From positions 2,604,001 to 2,668,000 of the forward strand of contig OX596345.1 of assembly GCA_951394405.1 (NCBI GenBank): 64,000 nucleotides of DNA. Reading direction: 5' to 3'. Below the pieces are notes generated by a model, which made no database searches, was not told where the DNA came from, and was given only the letters and a program-made list of their open reading frames with translations. The translations under genes were made by a program, and so were the position numbers. The stretch is from Coprinellus micaceus (lineage: Eukaryota; Basidiomycota; Agaricomycetes; Agaricales; Psathyrellaceae). Below, piece after piece: positions 23,361-36,009 of this stretch (its first letter is position 1; each line of letters starts with the position of its first letter).

Positions 23361-24446
23361 CTAAACATCGAACGACTGGGGGTTGGCATACCTCGGCGCG
23401 AGCAAGCTCCAGTAGAAAGTCGCACCGGCGTAGTACTCAAGGTTATCGATGTACGCTCTCAGCCCCGTCGAGAGGCCCGCCTTCGAATGTCGGTCCTGGC
23501 TCATCTCGAGGACCTTGCCCTCCTGCTTGACAAGGATACCGCGGGTGGCGTCAATCGAGACCTCCTCGGGCAACCCGTGCTTCTTCATCAAGAGGTGCAC
23601 GGTGTTCATGATACGGTCGGTGGGCTGGGTGCGCTCGCGCTTCCACGACATGAAGTCGTTCATGCGGCCGAGCCAGATACCGACGGCGTCGGTATAGGGC
23701 TGGATGAATTTGAGTTCGTCCTTGGCGAGGTGGATGCCCATCGCCCAGCGGATGAAGCTCGTCATGACGCTTAACGCTGCCGTTAGACCCTAGCTCAAAA
23801 TAGAGGGGACTAGCGAAAACTCACTTGTTGCCGACGTGCACCTTCCTCAGGTCGAGGTACTCCTCCAACGAGTCCCATTCCTTCAACTTGGTGTCGATGG
23901 GGAGCCACTCCTCCATGGTATCTTGGATCTCGACCCAGCCGACGGCGTCGATGGCCTTCATCCTGGTGCGGATGTCCCGGAAGCGAACGATACGCATACC
24001 AAACTGGTTATCCGCGACCGGCTGGTTGTCGTACTCCTCATACATAGCCCGTCGGAGCTGCTCGCACTCGTAAAGGGCAGCGTCGAGAGGGTCCTCCTCA
24101 GTGACATCTACAACCACGCACCAAGATAAACGCGCTAGCACTGAGAAGGGATGAGGGGAAACTGACCATCGTGTCTCCAGATCAACTCGACGAACTCGAT
24201 GAGGAGCTTCAACTTATCGAGATCGGCCTCACACCATGAGAGCGCGTAGAGGTTCATATCGGGACCGGTGAGCGCATGTCTGTACAAAGCATGCTTGTGC
24301 GCCTTAGCCCCCTCCTCCTTGGTGGCGTTGACAAGCTCGAGAGTGAAACGTTGGATCTCGTCCTTGTCGCGATGGATTCGGACGGGCAGGCGGGTGAAGC
24401 AGTAGGGAAGGCCGGAAGTGACGACAGGGACGGAGTTGTAAGGCAT
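23361..24446 (-). CDS. Class I terpene synthase (probable sesquiterpene cyclase), 323 aa
   Basis: Three minus-strand exons (24446-24167, 24107-23825, 23769-23361) with 59- and 55-bp introns give 323 codons plus stop, the usual length for fungal class I terpene synthases. The first splice creates the Asp-rich metal-binding motif DDVTE (residues 93-97, WRHDDVTEED). The second metal site is an exact NSE motif, NDFMSWKRE (residues 225-233). Near the C-terminus the RY pair (314-315) that contacts the diphosphate is present. So all three catalytic signatures are intact. The enzyme should ionise a prenyl diphosphate, most likely farnesyl diphosphate, and cyclise it; the product cannot be predicted. 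No P450 or other tailoring gene lies nearby, so it is not in an obvious cluster. No signal peptide, so cytosolic. Confidence 0.9.
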
Positions 24447-24502
24447 GTTATTGAGCTAGTATGGCGGGTTGGGTGGAGAGGCGTTGGTGAGAGTAATCTA
24501 CT

Positions 24503-24510
24503 ATCATATA
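24503..24510 (-). promoter_or_regulatory. TATA-like box of terpene synthase
   Basis: TATATGAT on the minus strand lies about 57 bp upstream of the ATG at 24446, in front of a pyrimidine-rich leader. Confidence 0.4.
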
Positions 24511-25164
24511 GGCTGAGAAGGGGATGGTGAAGGCTGGGAATATATGTTGTCGACTTAAATGTTAGCCACTCCGTGAATAGCCGCGACCAGACGACCGCCT
24601 TTGCTGGTCGGTTTATGCAAACGCGATCTGCGACCGTCCGACGGTCGTAATGCAAGTGCTGATGGCCCTGTGACGTGCATGGCCCCAAAGGAGGGTTTCG
24701 ACGTCATCGGGAAAGGAGAACGGCAGGGGACCGTCGGACTGAGACACGCTATGGTTTCAAGGCAGAGTCAGAGGTGCCGAAGCTGACGAGCAAGTCTGAG
24801 ACTGCGTCGATTGGGATACCTTTTTACAAGGCGAGGGTCGGAAGAAAGTCAAGGGAGGTGAGGCTGTCTAGAGCCAGCAGGAGATCGGGGAATGTCATGT
24901 GGTACGGATAAGACGCTGAAGATGAACGATACAGACCTGGGTCCGAACCCCTTCCCTCCCTTCCGCCCATACCTCAATCCATCGCACACGCCGGGCCATG
25001 AGCATTGAGAATCCGCCTCTATACGCGTCAGATCTAGTGGTGCCGAAAGTGTCGAGACTGATACGTCGAGGCGGGGATATCTTGAGAGGGCAAAGAGGAT
25101 CTTGGACTACAATGAGACGATCGTGGAGGTCAAGACACAAGGTAGAGAGCCTGACGAAATTCGG
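24511..25164. other. Intergenic, no gene seen
   Basis: Upstream flank of the terpene synthase and left flank of the second 450-bp repeat. No supported gene. Confidence 0.35.
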
Positions 25165-25620
25165 TGTCTGTTCCCCAATCCAGAACCGAGCCGGAAACTG
25201 CCGAGCCGGTGTTTTGGGAGGCGATTATCTCTTGATCTCTTCGCTCTTGAATCTCATCCACCACCACCGTGGACTTGATTCCCACTTGAAGGACATCTCT
25301 ATCTGGTTACCTATCTTCATCTACTCATCTCCCCAGATCCACTGTGCTGTACCCGAGGGACCGTCCCTTCCCGCTGCTATGCGTCATTGGGGACTCGGAC
25401 GCCCATCCTGGATGTCTCGGAACCTGGATGGTTCAATACTCCCTGTTTGAAACGCTGTTTGTCTGGGCCTTAGGATCCAGGCGCTTGGATTTTTGTCTCC
25501 TCTGGGAACGACGTACACGCGTCGACAGTCTCTCGGCCGTCATGCCCGATACTCCGCTCTCGCCGACCACTCGGGAAGGGATGCGCTCGCACTAGAGAGT
25601 TGTCTCTGCCATGCGTGGCA
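25165..25620 (+). repeat. Direct repeat of about 450 bp (copy 2)
   Basis: Same-orientation copy of 21440-21890. The two copies enclose the F-box relic and the intact terpene synthase gene. Confidence 0.6.
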
Positions 25621-28600
25621 CATTCATGTCCTCTCGTGTAGTGAACAGGCTGGCGGTGGACTTGGATGCACGATGCGTGGCCAAAAGGTCACCTTTACGC
25701 CGCAGCTACGCTATCTAGGGGCCGTTCTTTCTCGAGGACTCTGTGGCGACTGCCCACCTTGGCATCTATCCCGCCCGTGGGTGTAGCCTTTCCGATCTGA
25801 ATGTCAGTTATCGCATCTGACATTGTGCCCCCCCCCCCGCGCCTGTCGGAACAGCCAGTTTGACGGGTGCTAAGGGCTTGGATTCGCTGACGTCTATTGC
25901 GTATGCTACCTCGAGGCTGCGACCCCAACCCATCACCGTATCTGGACCTCACTCGTTATTATTATTGTCAAGAACCCTGGTTCCTGGGGTGAGGAGGTCA
26001 TATACGAGTAGATAAGGGTGATAGATCCTATTTACGCAACGCGCCTGACATCGTCCTTGTGCCGAGGCTTCGGCGGGGCTCTAAGGAGGCTCGCTCTCGC
26101 TCTCCATATCTCGCATTCTCACGGGAGTCGGGAAGTCCAGGAAACATCACTAGAGGCCCTAAATAGGCGATTATAGGACCTTGGGTTCATCAGTCAGCGT
26201 TCCCCCAAAACTGGCTTGTGGAGGGCGTCTGGCTCTTCGACAGCAGAGATCGATCCATAGTGACACAATCACGGAAATTTTGGCCTCGTCAAGGGAGGCT
26301 TGGTCCGTTTCTTGTTCATTTATCGTTCATGCGGTCATTGAGCCATATCAACGCATGCCAAGCTGTCGCCGCCCGCCTGGATAAGGTACCCCTTGGAGTT
26401 CCTTCCCGATATTTGACCTTCGGAACTGGAGTGTGGTACGTTCCGAGTATCCATGTATTTAGCACCGCTCCGTTCTCCAACGACACTGCTCGACCCCAGA
26501 AAGTGACCCCGCACGCTGGAACACGAGGGTACTTCCCCTATCGCTGCACAACCATTGGTTCCCATTAGCCTAACTTGGAGTCAAAGTAAAGGGGACAGAG
26601 AGGTGTTGTTGGGTGTATTTCTATGTCTATTGCATGCCCTGACACCATTTTAACGAAGTCCAAGCGAGGGTGGAACGGTTTCTTAGAGTCGAAGCCCTCG
26701 TCGAATTGTCCTGACCGACGGGTAAAGATTTCATTGGCCGCCGTAAGTGCCCTTTCAAGTGAGGCCTGGCGTCCCTAATCACTCGGATGTACCCCAAAAT
26801 TGTGACCGAATGGGATCGAGGGGGTGGCTTAGAAACAAATGAGGATAATGTTACGGACTATCCCTGATTTGCCTACCCATTGAAACGAGGTTCGTTCTGT
26901 TCGGAATTTAAGCGCTCAAACGCGCAGTTCCCCGCTCACAATTTGCCGGTCCCGGCAGACTCATGCCTTCTGGTGGTGTTCTTCTGCGAAGGAAGGTTTG
27001 AAGTTTGATTTTGACAATAGATATGATCTGTCAAGATTGACACCACCTACGTCAGTTTCGCGTCATACCACCGCTCTTGTCTGTCGCTACTGTGCTAACT
27101 TCTCGGACAGCACTTCGACCGTCGAATCCCCACTAAGTCCCGCCGAGACCATCCTTATCACATTCTCGATCAAGTACAGGAACGCCTCCCCTACTCAGCG
27201 AGGCATGCACACACACTGCTGCTCTCTGCCCATAGAGCGCCTTAAAGGGGGGTAATCGTTTTAACACGTCGGAGACGCGCTTATGGCCCCTTCTGTGGGC
27301 ATCCTGGTACTTAGCCCCGTTTCTTGAGGAATGGCGTGACTGAACGCCGCTGAGTGGCTTGTCTAACTGCGGTATCTGTCAACGTAAACACTGAAATGTC
27401 GAAACGGTGCCCAAGGGGTCGAACCGGTTAGATCGCGGAGTTTGGTAGGGCCGCACTCTGAAAGTAGGTACGGAGCTCGTTGATGGCCATGTTCCCCGTC
27501 TTGTCGTTGATTGGCTGGGTCCAAATGAGTGCTACTGTACCATTGGTTCTCGTTCCGTGTCAAGATTATCAGATAACGCACTTGGATCGGGCGCACCTTA
27601 GCCCGCGGTTTCCACGCACCAGAACGCTTCCCTGGGTTCCGCGAGACCTTCCTGTTATTCTTTGAAACATTTTCCGGGGCACTTAACTTCCGCTTCCCAT
27701 CCGCAGCCGAGGTATAATGCTGAATCGTAGCGCCTCCCTCCCTGGCGCATCAAGGGACGATTTGTAAAACCTGAGGAATGAGGGTAGACCATTGCTTGAA
27801 TTGAACACACCGTGTATGTACCTTATCCGACGTCATTTAAGTGTAGGCTAGCTAAAACGCCCGTAGGTACCTCCCCAGGAGCAACTTGTAAGGTAACAGC
27901 CTTCTGGTATTGATTATTGATGAGCTAAAACGCCCCATTCCCGTATTTCTCAGCTAAGTGACGGGCCGCTTTCTCAATGAGATGTATGCCTGCAAGCCCT
28001 CATGCTACGTGAAGGCAGGCCTATCTCACACCGGCTCGTAAAGGGCTTGTCCGGGCCAACAATGAGTCTTGGACCCCTCTCCTGGGACACACAGTATCTT
28101 GGTTCCTTGCTGACTTGGGAAGCATTGGTGGCGGGTTACGGCATCTCCGAATGTGAAGAAATTTACCCAGGTAAGTGACGGAGCAAGTGATTGCCTTGCT
28201 GTGGAGCTGTGGCGGGCATGAGGAATGCAGCATTCTATTGGTAGTATGAACGTGTAAATAACCACGGACGATAAAATTGTTATGGCGCTGTTTAGTCTCC
28301 ACCCATCTGACCTCTCCTATGGCGCGCCAGCTATATACTTCCTGAATATGAAGAGATGATAGAGTTTGTAGAGAAGCCCTACACCCTGAAATTTGCGGCG
28401 CACAGATAACAAGGAACTAATTAGAAACTGTCCGAACACACGCCGTGCACATCGCAAAATCCAGACAGCCGCCGACTGCGCGAGTAAAGGTGCTCCTTAA
28501 GTGCGATACAGGGTGCGGTTTATGAGCATGACCTTTCCTCCTCAGAGAAGAGCGGTCCCGCAGCGACGGTCTACATAGCGCACTGGCAGCCATGAGAGAC

Positions 28601-28934
28601 CCGTTGTCTCAGAGTACAAGGAAGGGTACTCGTTATATCACATGGACATGTACCGTCTCTGCTTTGTGCCTTAACTAATCTCCGAGTCGGGCACAGGCAC
28701 ACACGCGCATACACTGTATGGCTCTCTGACTCATTTCACCCCGTCTTTTGAATTTGTGCCCTTCTTTTGAGCGCCTAGACACTTCTTTGGGGAACGGCGT
28801 ACATGGGTTAGTCGAAACACAGCACAAGAAATGCTGTGGCTTAATTGACCTTGGAGCCAGCTTGACATCAACACGCGGCTCGTAAGCGAGAGGTACACCG
28901 CAGCAGCTCACCCAAGGCCATCTAATTAACCACT
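25621..28934. other. Gene-poor decayed region
   Basis: All open frames are short and overlap on both strands. I see no domain, splice pattern or intact gene. An 11-base C run lies at 25828-25838. A segment at about 28100-28310 has an inverted relative at 36990-37200, so part of this stretch is old repeat sequence. Confidence 0.45.
28100..28310 (-). repeat. Inverted relative of 36990-37200
   Basis: The reverse complement of this stretch shares CTTCACATT, GGATGCCGTAAC and GCCACAGCTCCAC blocks with 36990-37200. Both copies are heavily diverged, so I take this as an ancient dispersed repeat. Confidence 0.45.
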
Positions 28935-31170
28935 GTAACAGCGCGTAGAGAGCCTCAGGGAAACAGGTGCCGTTATTTGAAGACTACAGCAACTTTCGAG
29001 ACGACAAGTACAATTTACTATGTTTACTTCGAGTGTTCATGAACTACCGGATTTCGGGTTTAACTTTGGCTTTGCGACGCCCAGGATATATATAACGCAA
29101 AACGAACCAAATACATCCACACGATGAGGTTCTTCTTGCACAGCGACTTCACAACATCCCACAGTTCATGGGAATCTGATCGATAATGGGAATATCAAGC
29201 TATGAGGACGCCGGGTAAGAATCAAGTACCCTCGATCCCTGAGCCAACGAGGATCTACTCACATCGACGTCACAACATACATTTGCATTGCAACCATTGG
29301 TCCCGTTAAGGGTGCACGGAGGGCCTGGGTCGAAGGTTTATAGAACAGGGTTTCCTTTGATGATGTGGAACGAGCACGGGAAAGAGAGACACACTGGGAA
29401 ATGGAAACGAGAGGCCAGAAAGGGTCCCTGTGCAGCAAATATTCGTGCACTGGGCAGCCGTAAAGGCCGGGAGGAGTGCAACAGTCTGAACCCAGATGAG
29501 ACTGAGAGCCGCGGCGGTGAGGTTCATGACTAGTCAAGAGGATTGGTATGGTAACCGTGGGCTGAGTCGACTGGTGTTGGTTGTTGATGACATGGGGGGC
29601 AGGGTTGGGCGTACTTTTGAATGTGGCCGGGGAGCCCAGTGTCAGCGGTAAGTGTTGGACGAATTTGGGGTGGGTAACTCAAACCATCTGAGATAGCTTG
29701 CTGGCTGAAGCCTGGACAGGCGGTATGACTACTAAGACCATTTTTTGAGCGTGGAGTTCAGTCATTGTACCTGGTGCGAGCTCCCTACGACGGGCCTACG
29801 TAGATCAGTCGTCAGACAATTGGGCGAACCTAGTGTACCGATGCTTTCGGTTCATCCAAAAAGCTTTGTACGGCCAATCAGAGGGTTGACGGAGACTCGC
29901 TCTCTCCGGAAGGTGAATGCGGAAGGATAAGACTTGCGGAAATGGACTCGGTCAAGTCGGCTCAAATAAACTGTATGAGGTCAGAAGGAAACACGATGTA
30001 CGCGCTCGCACCCCCTATCCGAATCAGATATTAGTAGATGCAAAATGCGATATGGTTCATGCACGTGTGATATAACGAGTGTGCCCGTGTTATCACAGTC
30101 CAGCGTGGCCGCGAACGCCGATGAACATCTCCTTCGACGGGAGGTCCTTCCCTACATCGCATCGTGGTACCGCCGATGTGGATTGATTATCTGATAACCT
30201 CATACCCCCGGGTTCGTTTCACATTGATGAGACGTAAGTGAGAAGACTAGGGGGCTGCTTACTCTCCGCCAAGCCTTTATCGAGGTCCAGCCAATCAACG
30301 ACAACAAACCCCATGCCCGCCTTCGTCGCACGGGCCTACCAGACTCCGCGATCTTACCAGTCCAGTCCCCCGCACACCTTTTCCACAAGGTTACAATATT
30401 TAAATTGAAAAATGCCGAGGGTAGACTGTGAACCCAGCGGCTGTTTGTTACGGTTTCCTTCAGGAACGGGGTGGGGTGGCAGGCAGGCGCCTTGCGTCCT
30501 CATTGGAAGAGGGTACCATCGCGTCGGCGTCCGACTACATACTCCTTCCCTCGCCATAAAGATCTATATATATACAGAGCGTAGACGGTGCATCGCCCCT
30601 GAGTAGTGCAGGAGGTCGAGGTGCGATTGAGGTACGACAAGAATCGTGTCCTGCGAGTTTAACGCGTGTTTTGGGTGGTCGTAAGCGACGAAGTCCTGTC
30701 CGAGAAGGGTGAGTGGCGGTGAACGAGAGATGTGGGATGACGCGACTGTGACGTGGGTGGTGGTGACTGGTGTCTGGATTGACAGGTCATATCCGTGCAC
30801 CGTCGAAATCAAACTTCGAATCGGCCCGTGAGCGGATGCCCCAGGCGACGTCCAAGCGCGACTTTGGGCGCCTAAATGACTACAGGGACGAATCTATCTC
30901 CAATGGGTATTAGGGTAACCCGGGTCCAGGGACTTCTCCAGATCAGCTTTCGAGTCACCCTTCCAGTCCGATTGAGCCAGAGTTCTGAGGTGCGAGTACT
31001 TATGTTTAGTAGGAGGAATGGGGTATACGTGAACAGGAACTGGGCACGTAGAAGTTCCAATGAAACCTCGACCCAACGTCCAGAACGGGGTCTCGATTCG
31101 GGGCTCGGCTCTTAGACCTTGGATTTGATACCTCTCGGACCTTGGCTTGGGGTATACTGAGATGAGGTGT
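28935..31170 (+). repeat. Segmental duplication, copy A
   Basis: Matching blocks occur in the same order and orientation in copy B (35390-39500). These include AACTTTGGCTTTGC (29060 and 35535), blocks near 29990 and 36571, CAGCGGC blocks near 30436 and 38665, GTGGGTGGTGGTG near 30755 and 38955, and GACTCGGCTCT-like blocks near 31100 and 39440. The copies are strongly diverged, so the duplication is old. Copy B carries about 1.7 kb of extra sequence. Confidence 0.65.
29240..29527 (-). pseudogene. Small secreted Cys-rich protein relic (copy A)
   Basis: An ATG at 29527 starts a signal-peptide-like stretch followed by QCTNICC. Further downstream another frame reads CTLNGTNGCNANVCCD. I could not connect the parts with credible splice sites without a stop. 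The sister in copy B (35616-36009) has a similar leader and a LCCD motif. The pattern of C and CC recalls small secreted Cys-rich or hydrophobin-like proteins, but the hydrophobin spacing is not met. Confidence 0.3.
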
Positions 31171-32335
31171 GGTTTGACAGTGGCCTCGTCGATTGGGGCT
31201 CGCTGTGTTTTGGGTTGGACTTGGTCGGATCTCGTGCGGCGGATTGGGTTTCGCGTCTCACCCCTAGCAATCTCTTTGCGATAATAGTGAGTGGGATACC
31301 CGCCCGGAGGCTCAATGCTACTTAACGTGTAAGCGTTGCAAACACGTACGTCTCCCAGCGGCCTGGAAGGCCACTGATCGTTCTCCGAGGCGAACGGTGC
31401 GCATCTTTGGGCCTGCGATCGTTTATCGGTGCACTGGAATCGCGCCGTGCGCCGGGCGCTTCGTGTTTGGGATATGCAACTCTTTGGCGTTCGTTTGGAC
31501 CGGTTTTGAGTAACCGCGTACGCCTTTCCGGTAGTACGTCTTGAGTACAACAAGTTCGTTCTTGATTACACAGTTGGTTACACGGCGAGGATCGAGCTTG
31601 GTACGGAGGGAGATTGAAGTCTCAGCCTTTGTTGCCTGGTCGCTTCTAATCGTTTTCTCAGCGTATATCCAGAGCTCCATGAAGCTTCTCTAGTGATGCG
31701 CCCTCGGCTGTGCTCGTAGCGATTTCGAGTATTCGTCTCATTCCCGACAGGGTAACCTGGGGCGGAGATAGGGGTGGGAACGACGGCAACCCGTTCGGCA
31801 CGTGGGTATCAGCGACGACGTCACTTGTCCCTGACCACCACCACCACCTTGTCCTCCTCGTCCTTCGACATCTTCAAGCTTGCAGAGAGGCTCGAAGTTT
31901 TGTACACCCCCTCTCGCTAAATATATGGACAGCGCCACGAAGTTCAGGGGCCATGCGCCCATATCTACGATGGGAGAGGGGTTCGGGCTGATCTTCAGTT
32001 CTGGATGAGCAGAGGTGCGTTCCTCATTCTCTGCGTGATTTCGTGTCTTGAACTGACTCTAGAGCTGGGCTTCCAACTGATATTGGAACATTGAGATAAC
32101 CCTGTGCAGTATTACCCCATCGAGGGACACGGACGATCCGGGGAACCTCCCAATCGCTGTAACGTTGGGCGGAATATTCCGTCGGCGCTCCTTGCTCGAG
32201 GACGTCTGGATGTCCTTAGGAGCGGTTCAAGCGGGTAATATTTTGCGTCTCTATCTCCGTCCTTCTCTTCAAAAATAACTAACCCTCACGCACTCTCAGT
32301 GAAATCCCACTTCTTTTCGCCCCGTCCACCTTTCA
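31171..32335. other. Mostly non-coding, possible decayed exons
   Basis: No intact gene. Near 31826-31850 the minus strand has GTGGTGGTGGTGGTCAGGGAC, reminiscent of the dispersed VVVK repeat. Around 32160-32300 there are intron-like signals (GTAATA donor, CTAAC, CTCAG acceptor), but I cannot assemble a protein. Confidence 0.3.
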
Positions 32336-32634
32336 ATGGCGCCCCAACCCCGATCGACAGACACACAACACGCGCCCTACGCCCTCTGTGTGGGCAGAGA
32401 CAAGTCTCTCCCGCTAAACTGTCCCTCCTTCGAAGACTCGCCCTCGACGTCACCGTTCACCGCTATCCGAACCAACTCGACCGCAACCCCTGACTTCGCC
32501 TCAGAAACCGGGAACTCGTTCACCGGACTCGTCCAGGCAATCGAACGTACGTCCTACCACTGCCACTTGGCTCTACCTATCCCAGATCTGAACGCCCATG
32601 ACAGAAACCAGAATTCACCGTGATCGAAGGTAAC
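32336..32634 (+). CDS. Possible short gene, Ser/Thr-rich, unknown
   Basis: ATG at 32336 opens a Ser/Thr-rich frame (MAPQPRSTDTQHAPYALCVG). A good donor GTACGT follows at about 32547 and a CAG acceptor near 32611; splicing continues as AIEQFTVIE. The exon would then end at a GTAACC donor near 32629. Where it continues is unclear; long frames downstream to 33237 are low complexity. No family recognised. It may be a relic or a chance arrangement of splice-like signals. Confidence 0.22.
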
Positions 32635-32639
32635 CCTCA

Positions 32640-35389
32640 CCCGCCCTTGAGCGAGACGGGTTCTTTCGACACGTTTGAAGACCATGTCCCCACTGGCGTT
32701 ACTTCACTGCCTGGCTCGCGTCCCACCTTCACTCCACCCCCCGCCCACGCACCGCGCCCCACCCCGCGCGATCGAGGGTCGTCGGGTCGATCGACGGCAA
32801 CGTGGTCTCGTGTTCGATATATTCAAAGCGGGCTGCCAGCGGGGTTCTTAGACCTTTCCTTCAACGTTTTGAATCCTCCTCCTGGCTCGGGGTCTTCGTC
32901 GTCAAAATTCAGTCCCACGCGGCCGCGTCATACACCTTCCTACGCTCACGCCTTCGTCTACCGTCGGGGTGCTTGTTCCCCATCGACCTCCCAGTCGATC
33001 TCCTCGTTCCACGTAGGCCTCCTCGTCGACCTCGCCGTCCCCCGTCGACACGATTGTTCCCCATCTGCCCGCGTTGGGTGTCCCCTCCTCGTTCCATACG
33101 TTCACACCTTCGCATGTCTGCGTGTCCCCCCGTCTCTCGTTGCCATCGCCCTCGTTTCCCCCGAGTTCAGGTCCACTGGGTACGCGCATGGGTGGGGACT
33201 CAAGTTGCCCGGCATACGATCTAACTATCGACCCTAGCGCCAACGCAGACGTTCGATCCAGCGAAGTCGTTCAATTCGTACCGGCGGTAGGCGGTTGGGG
33301 AAGGCAAGCATTGCCTTGGCTTGGAGGTGAAGCGAACCCAAGGACCTCGCTCGGGTTCCCCTTTAACGCCAACGTCCCGGGCTTTAGAATGAGTCCGGCG
33401 TGAATCGACGTTCGGCCCCCGCTGGTCCGTTGGGGGAAGCGGTGGTGACCGGGCACCCGCGGTCGGGGAGATCCGATCGTAAAGCTGGAGGCAGCAAGGG
33501 TAGGGAGGGTGAACGTCGATTGTATGGGAGTGGTGTCAGTGATTTCGCGGTTCAGGCGCTCCATGGTTACGCTGGACCTCGAGGCTCAAGTTCTTTCCTC
33601 CTCGAATCCCGTCCTCCAAGCTTTTTGCCACTGCACCTCCCGGGTCTTCGTCGAAGGGCTTGTGCCCCGCGCCTTGGTCGTCGAAGAGTTTCAGCTCCGG
33701 CGTTGTCATCATCAAACGATCTCGAGCGCCCCGGGATATCTAATGTCGTGTTTGAAGTTCGGAGAAAGGATACCGGGGGATTCCTCATCGAACTCGAACG
33801 TCGGTCTCCCTATCGATCCTGAGGCCTGGGAGAGAGTACGCCATAGAAGTGTTACCGCACCGGGGAGGGCTAGGGATACATTGAGTCGGTGAAGGAGACA
33901 CGGACGAGGGAGGATCCGTGTTAGCCGTTGCTCGGTTCGGCGGACCCTCCCTCGTTCGACTCTTCGTAAGCGGCGGTGGGGACGGTGAACGAAACGCTTC
34001 GCCAAGGTCAATACCACGCACTCGACGTCGAGGGACGCGGGGGAGAGGGGGTCTAGCGACATCCGACTTTTGAGTTGTGGTTCACGAAGAGGCGATGGGG
34101 CTATGTGTCGTGAGCCCGACGAGCTTGGGTTCGACTCCTAGGGACGGGGGAGGAAGCGTCAGTGTCGTGAGTCCTGCTAGGTGTTTGGGTGAGCAAGGAG
34201 AAGGAGGTGGGGAGGGGCAGTGAGGGGGAGATGCGAACAGTGGGGAATCGTGTTTGGAGTTGGGGTTCGGAAGGGCGTTCGATATGGAGAAGTGGGCAAC
34301 GTGGAGGGTATTAAGTTGATGTACTCGAGGAGAGGGAAGGAACAACGAGGCGAGGACGAGACTGACGGTTCGGCCCTGGGAACGTATAACGTTATGTGCT
34401 GTGGCATACGTTCTCAAACAGGACCGGCGTGGGTCGGAGCAACTTTGATTGAGGGGATCGCTCGAAGGTGAGGACACGTGGACTCTTTGGGTTGTCATCA
34501 TACCGCCCTACGCCCATCCCTTCTTCATGACTCGAGCCATAGAGCTACTGGAATGACTGGTGGGCGAGCTCTCGTCTCCGTTCGAAGGGATACTCGTGGT
34601 GACAGAGTCGGATAGGACATCATATGGTACCATCCCCTAGTCTCGAGGACGCCGATAATCCGCCTGTTCCACTCCTGAATATTGCGTAGGCCGTCTACGC
34701 TATGTTTCATCGACGCCGAGAGACAAAGGTTTGAGCCAATTTGCATCGTTCGTCTTGGGGGGCAAAGCGTCAGTTAGCTACACGGGTGGTTATACCTCTG
34801 CTGTACTGACTAGATTAACCGGCATTTTAAATAAAGGCTCGTCGCTAAGAATCACAGAGAGATAGCCAGTAGCCTTCCCTTCTCCAGTTTCTTCTCCGGT
34901 GGCCGGATATGCATGCATCGGATGAACCGAATTCTCCGCACGGGCAGTTACTACGCCAAGTCCATACCTCACCAAACGCTCTCGGGGTTCCGTCCTTCGT
35001 GCATGCACTGCGCCTCTCAGCGATTCGTGCCTTGCGGACGGGTGAACCCAACGCGAGGCTATGGCATATATATACACCCGCATTCGCAACAAGTACGAAT
35101 CGCTTGGTTCTCGAGCCATGGGGTCATTTGTCCAGGGGCCCGGGGAGTACTCAGATGGAGGAGCACCAACAGGATAAAGGCGAAGCCCTGTATCTTGGTT
35201 GGAGTGTGCGAGAACAATGGGGGTGGGTCCTTCTCGAGGGGATTCCAGTCGAATGACGACCCGGAATTGGCGGTTTCACTGCTTGTAACACGGCGCTTAG
35301 GCACCCCTGAACCTCCGTGAAGGACGCCTGACCGCGGGTGAGAACAGAATTCGCGTGGGATGTGCGCACAGTAGAAATTCGCGCCGTAT
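32640..35389. other. GC-rich stretch without supported gene
   Basis: Several open frames of 100-200 codons exist on both strands between 32620 and 34500, but they overlap each other and are Pro/Ser/Arg-rich, as expected for chance frames in GC-rich DNA. No domain was recognised. Confidence 0.4.
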
Positions 35390-35615
35390 CCTTGGATTGA
35401 ACACCGCGGGGAGGATTTCGGGGCAGCAGATGCCTTTAATTGACTCGGAAACTAAAAGAAGGATATTCGATACTACAAGTACAATTTAATAACTTTGGTG
35501 GCTTGTGAACTACGGGTTTTCGGGTTTTAACTTTGGCTTTGCAACGATCCGGCGATATTTAACACGAAAGAAGCTAAGATCACCCATTCACTGAACTTCT
35601 TATGGGAGAGCAACT

Positions 35616-36009
35616 TCAGGCGGGAATCAGGGAGCAGAGATTGTTAGGGATAGGCAACGGAATGGGGACGAAGGTGCCAATAGGAATGGTAGCCTTCAAA
35701 AATACCAGGTTAGAGCCCTCTCCAGCCCCCGCCAAGAAGAATTGACTCACATCACAGCACAAGGTGAAAACCCCACTGGGGCAGCCACCGGACGGGGCAG
35801 TGGAAAATGTAACTCCAACGGTCGGTGGGGCTGAACGGAACAATTCAGAATGAGTGTTCTGTTTAGCGGCGGGGAATGAGCACTGGCAAAGCACACTCAC
35901 GACCCAAGCTGACAGAAAAGTTGACGCAAGCACAATTGGCAGTGACAAGCACCGGAAGGAGTGCGGTAGTCTGGACGAGGGTGAGGCTGAGAGCAGTGGT
36001 GAACTTCAT
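35616..36009 (-). pseudogene. Small secreted Cys-rich protein relic (copy B)
   Basis: ATG at 36009 starts MKFTTALSLTLVQTTALLPV, a signal peptide, followed by NCACV. A second frame carries CPSGVFTLCCD and ends LCSLIPA at 35616. Joining the two needs an intron with a weak donor (GTCAAC, about 43 bp), which would place NCAC next to CSFPAAKQ. Another GTGAGT donor follows LCCD. So this could be a working small secreted gene or a decayed one. Copy A (29240-29527) is more degraded. Confidence 0.33.

Noticed and set aside
25828..25838. Run of eleven C
   Set aside because: A simple homopolymer with no associated feature; it may also be a sequencing weak point.
29240..29527. Hydrophobin gene
   Set aside because: A signal peptide and CC motifs are present, but the eight-cysteine hydrophobin spacing is not met in either duplicate, so only a Cys-rich secreted relic is called.
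32620..34060. Several 100-200-codon frames on both strands
   Set aside because: They overlap each other, are low complexity and show no domain; they are expected by chance in GC-rich DNA.
34100..34150. tRNA-like B box (GGGTTCGACTCC)
   Set aside because: The T-arm could pair weakly, but there is no matching acceptor stem, D-arm or anticodon arm upstream.
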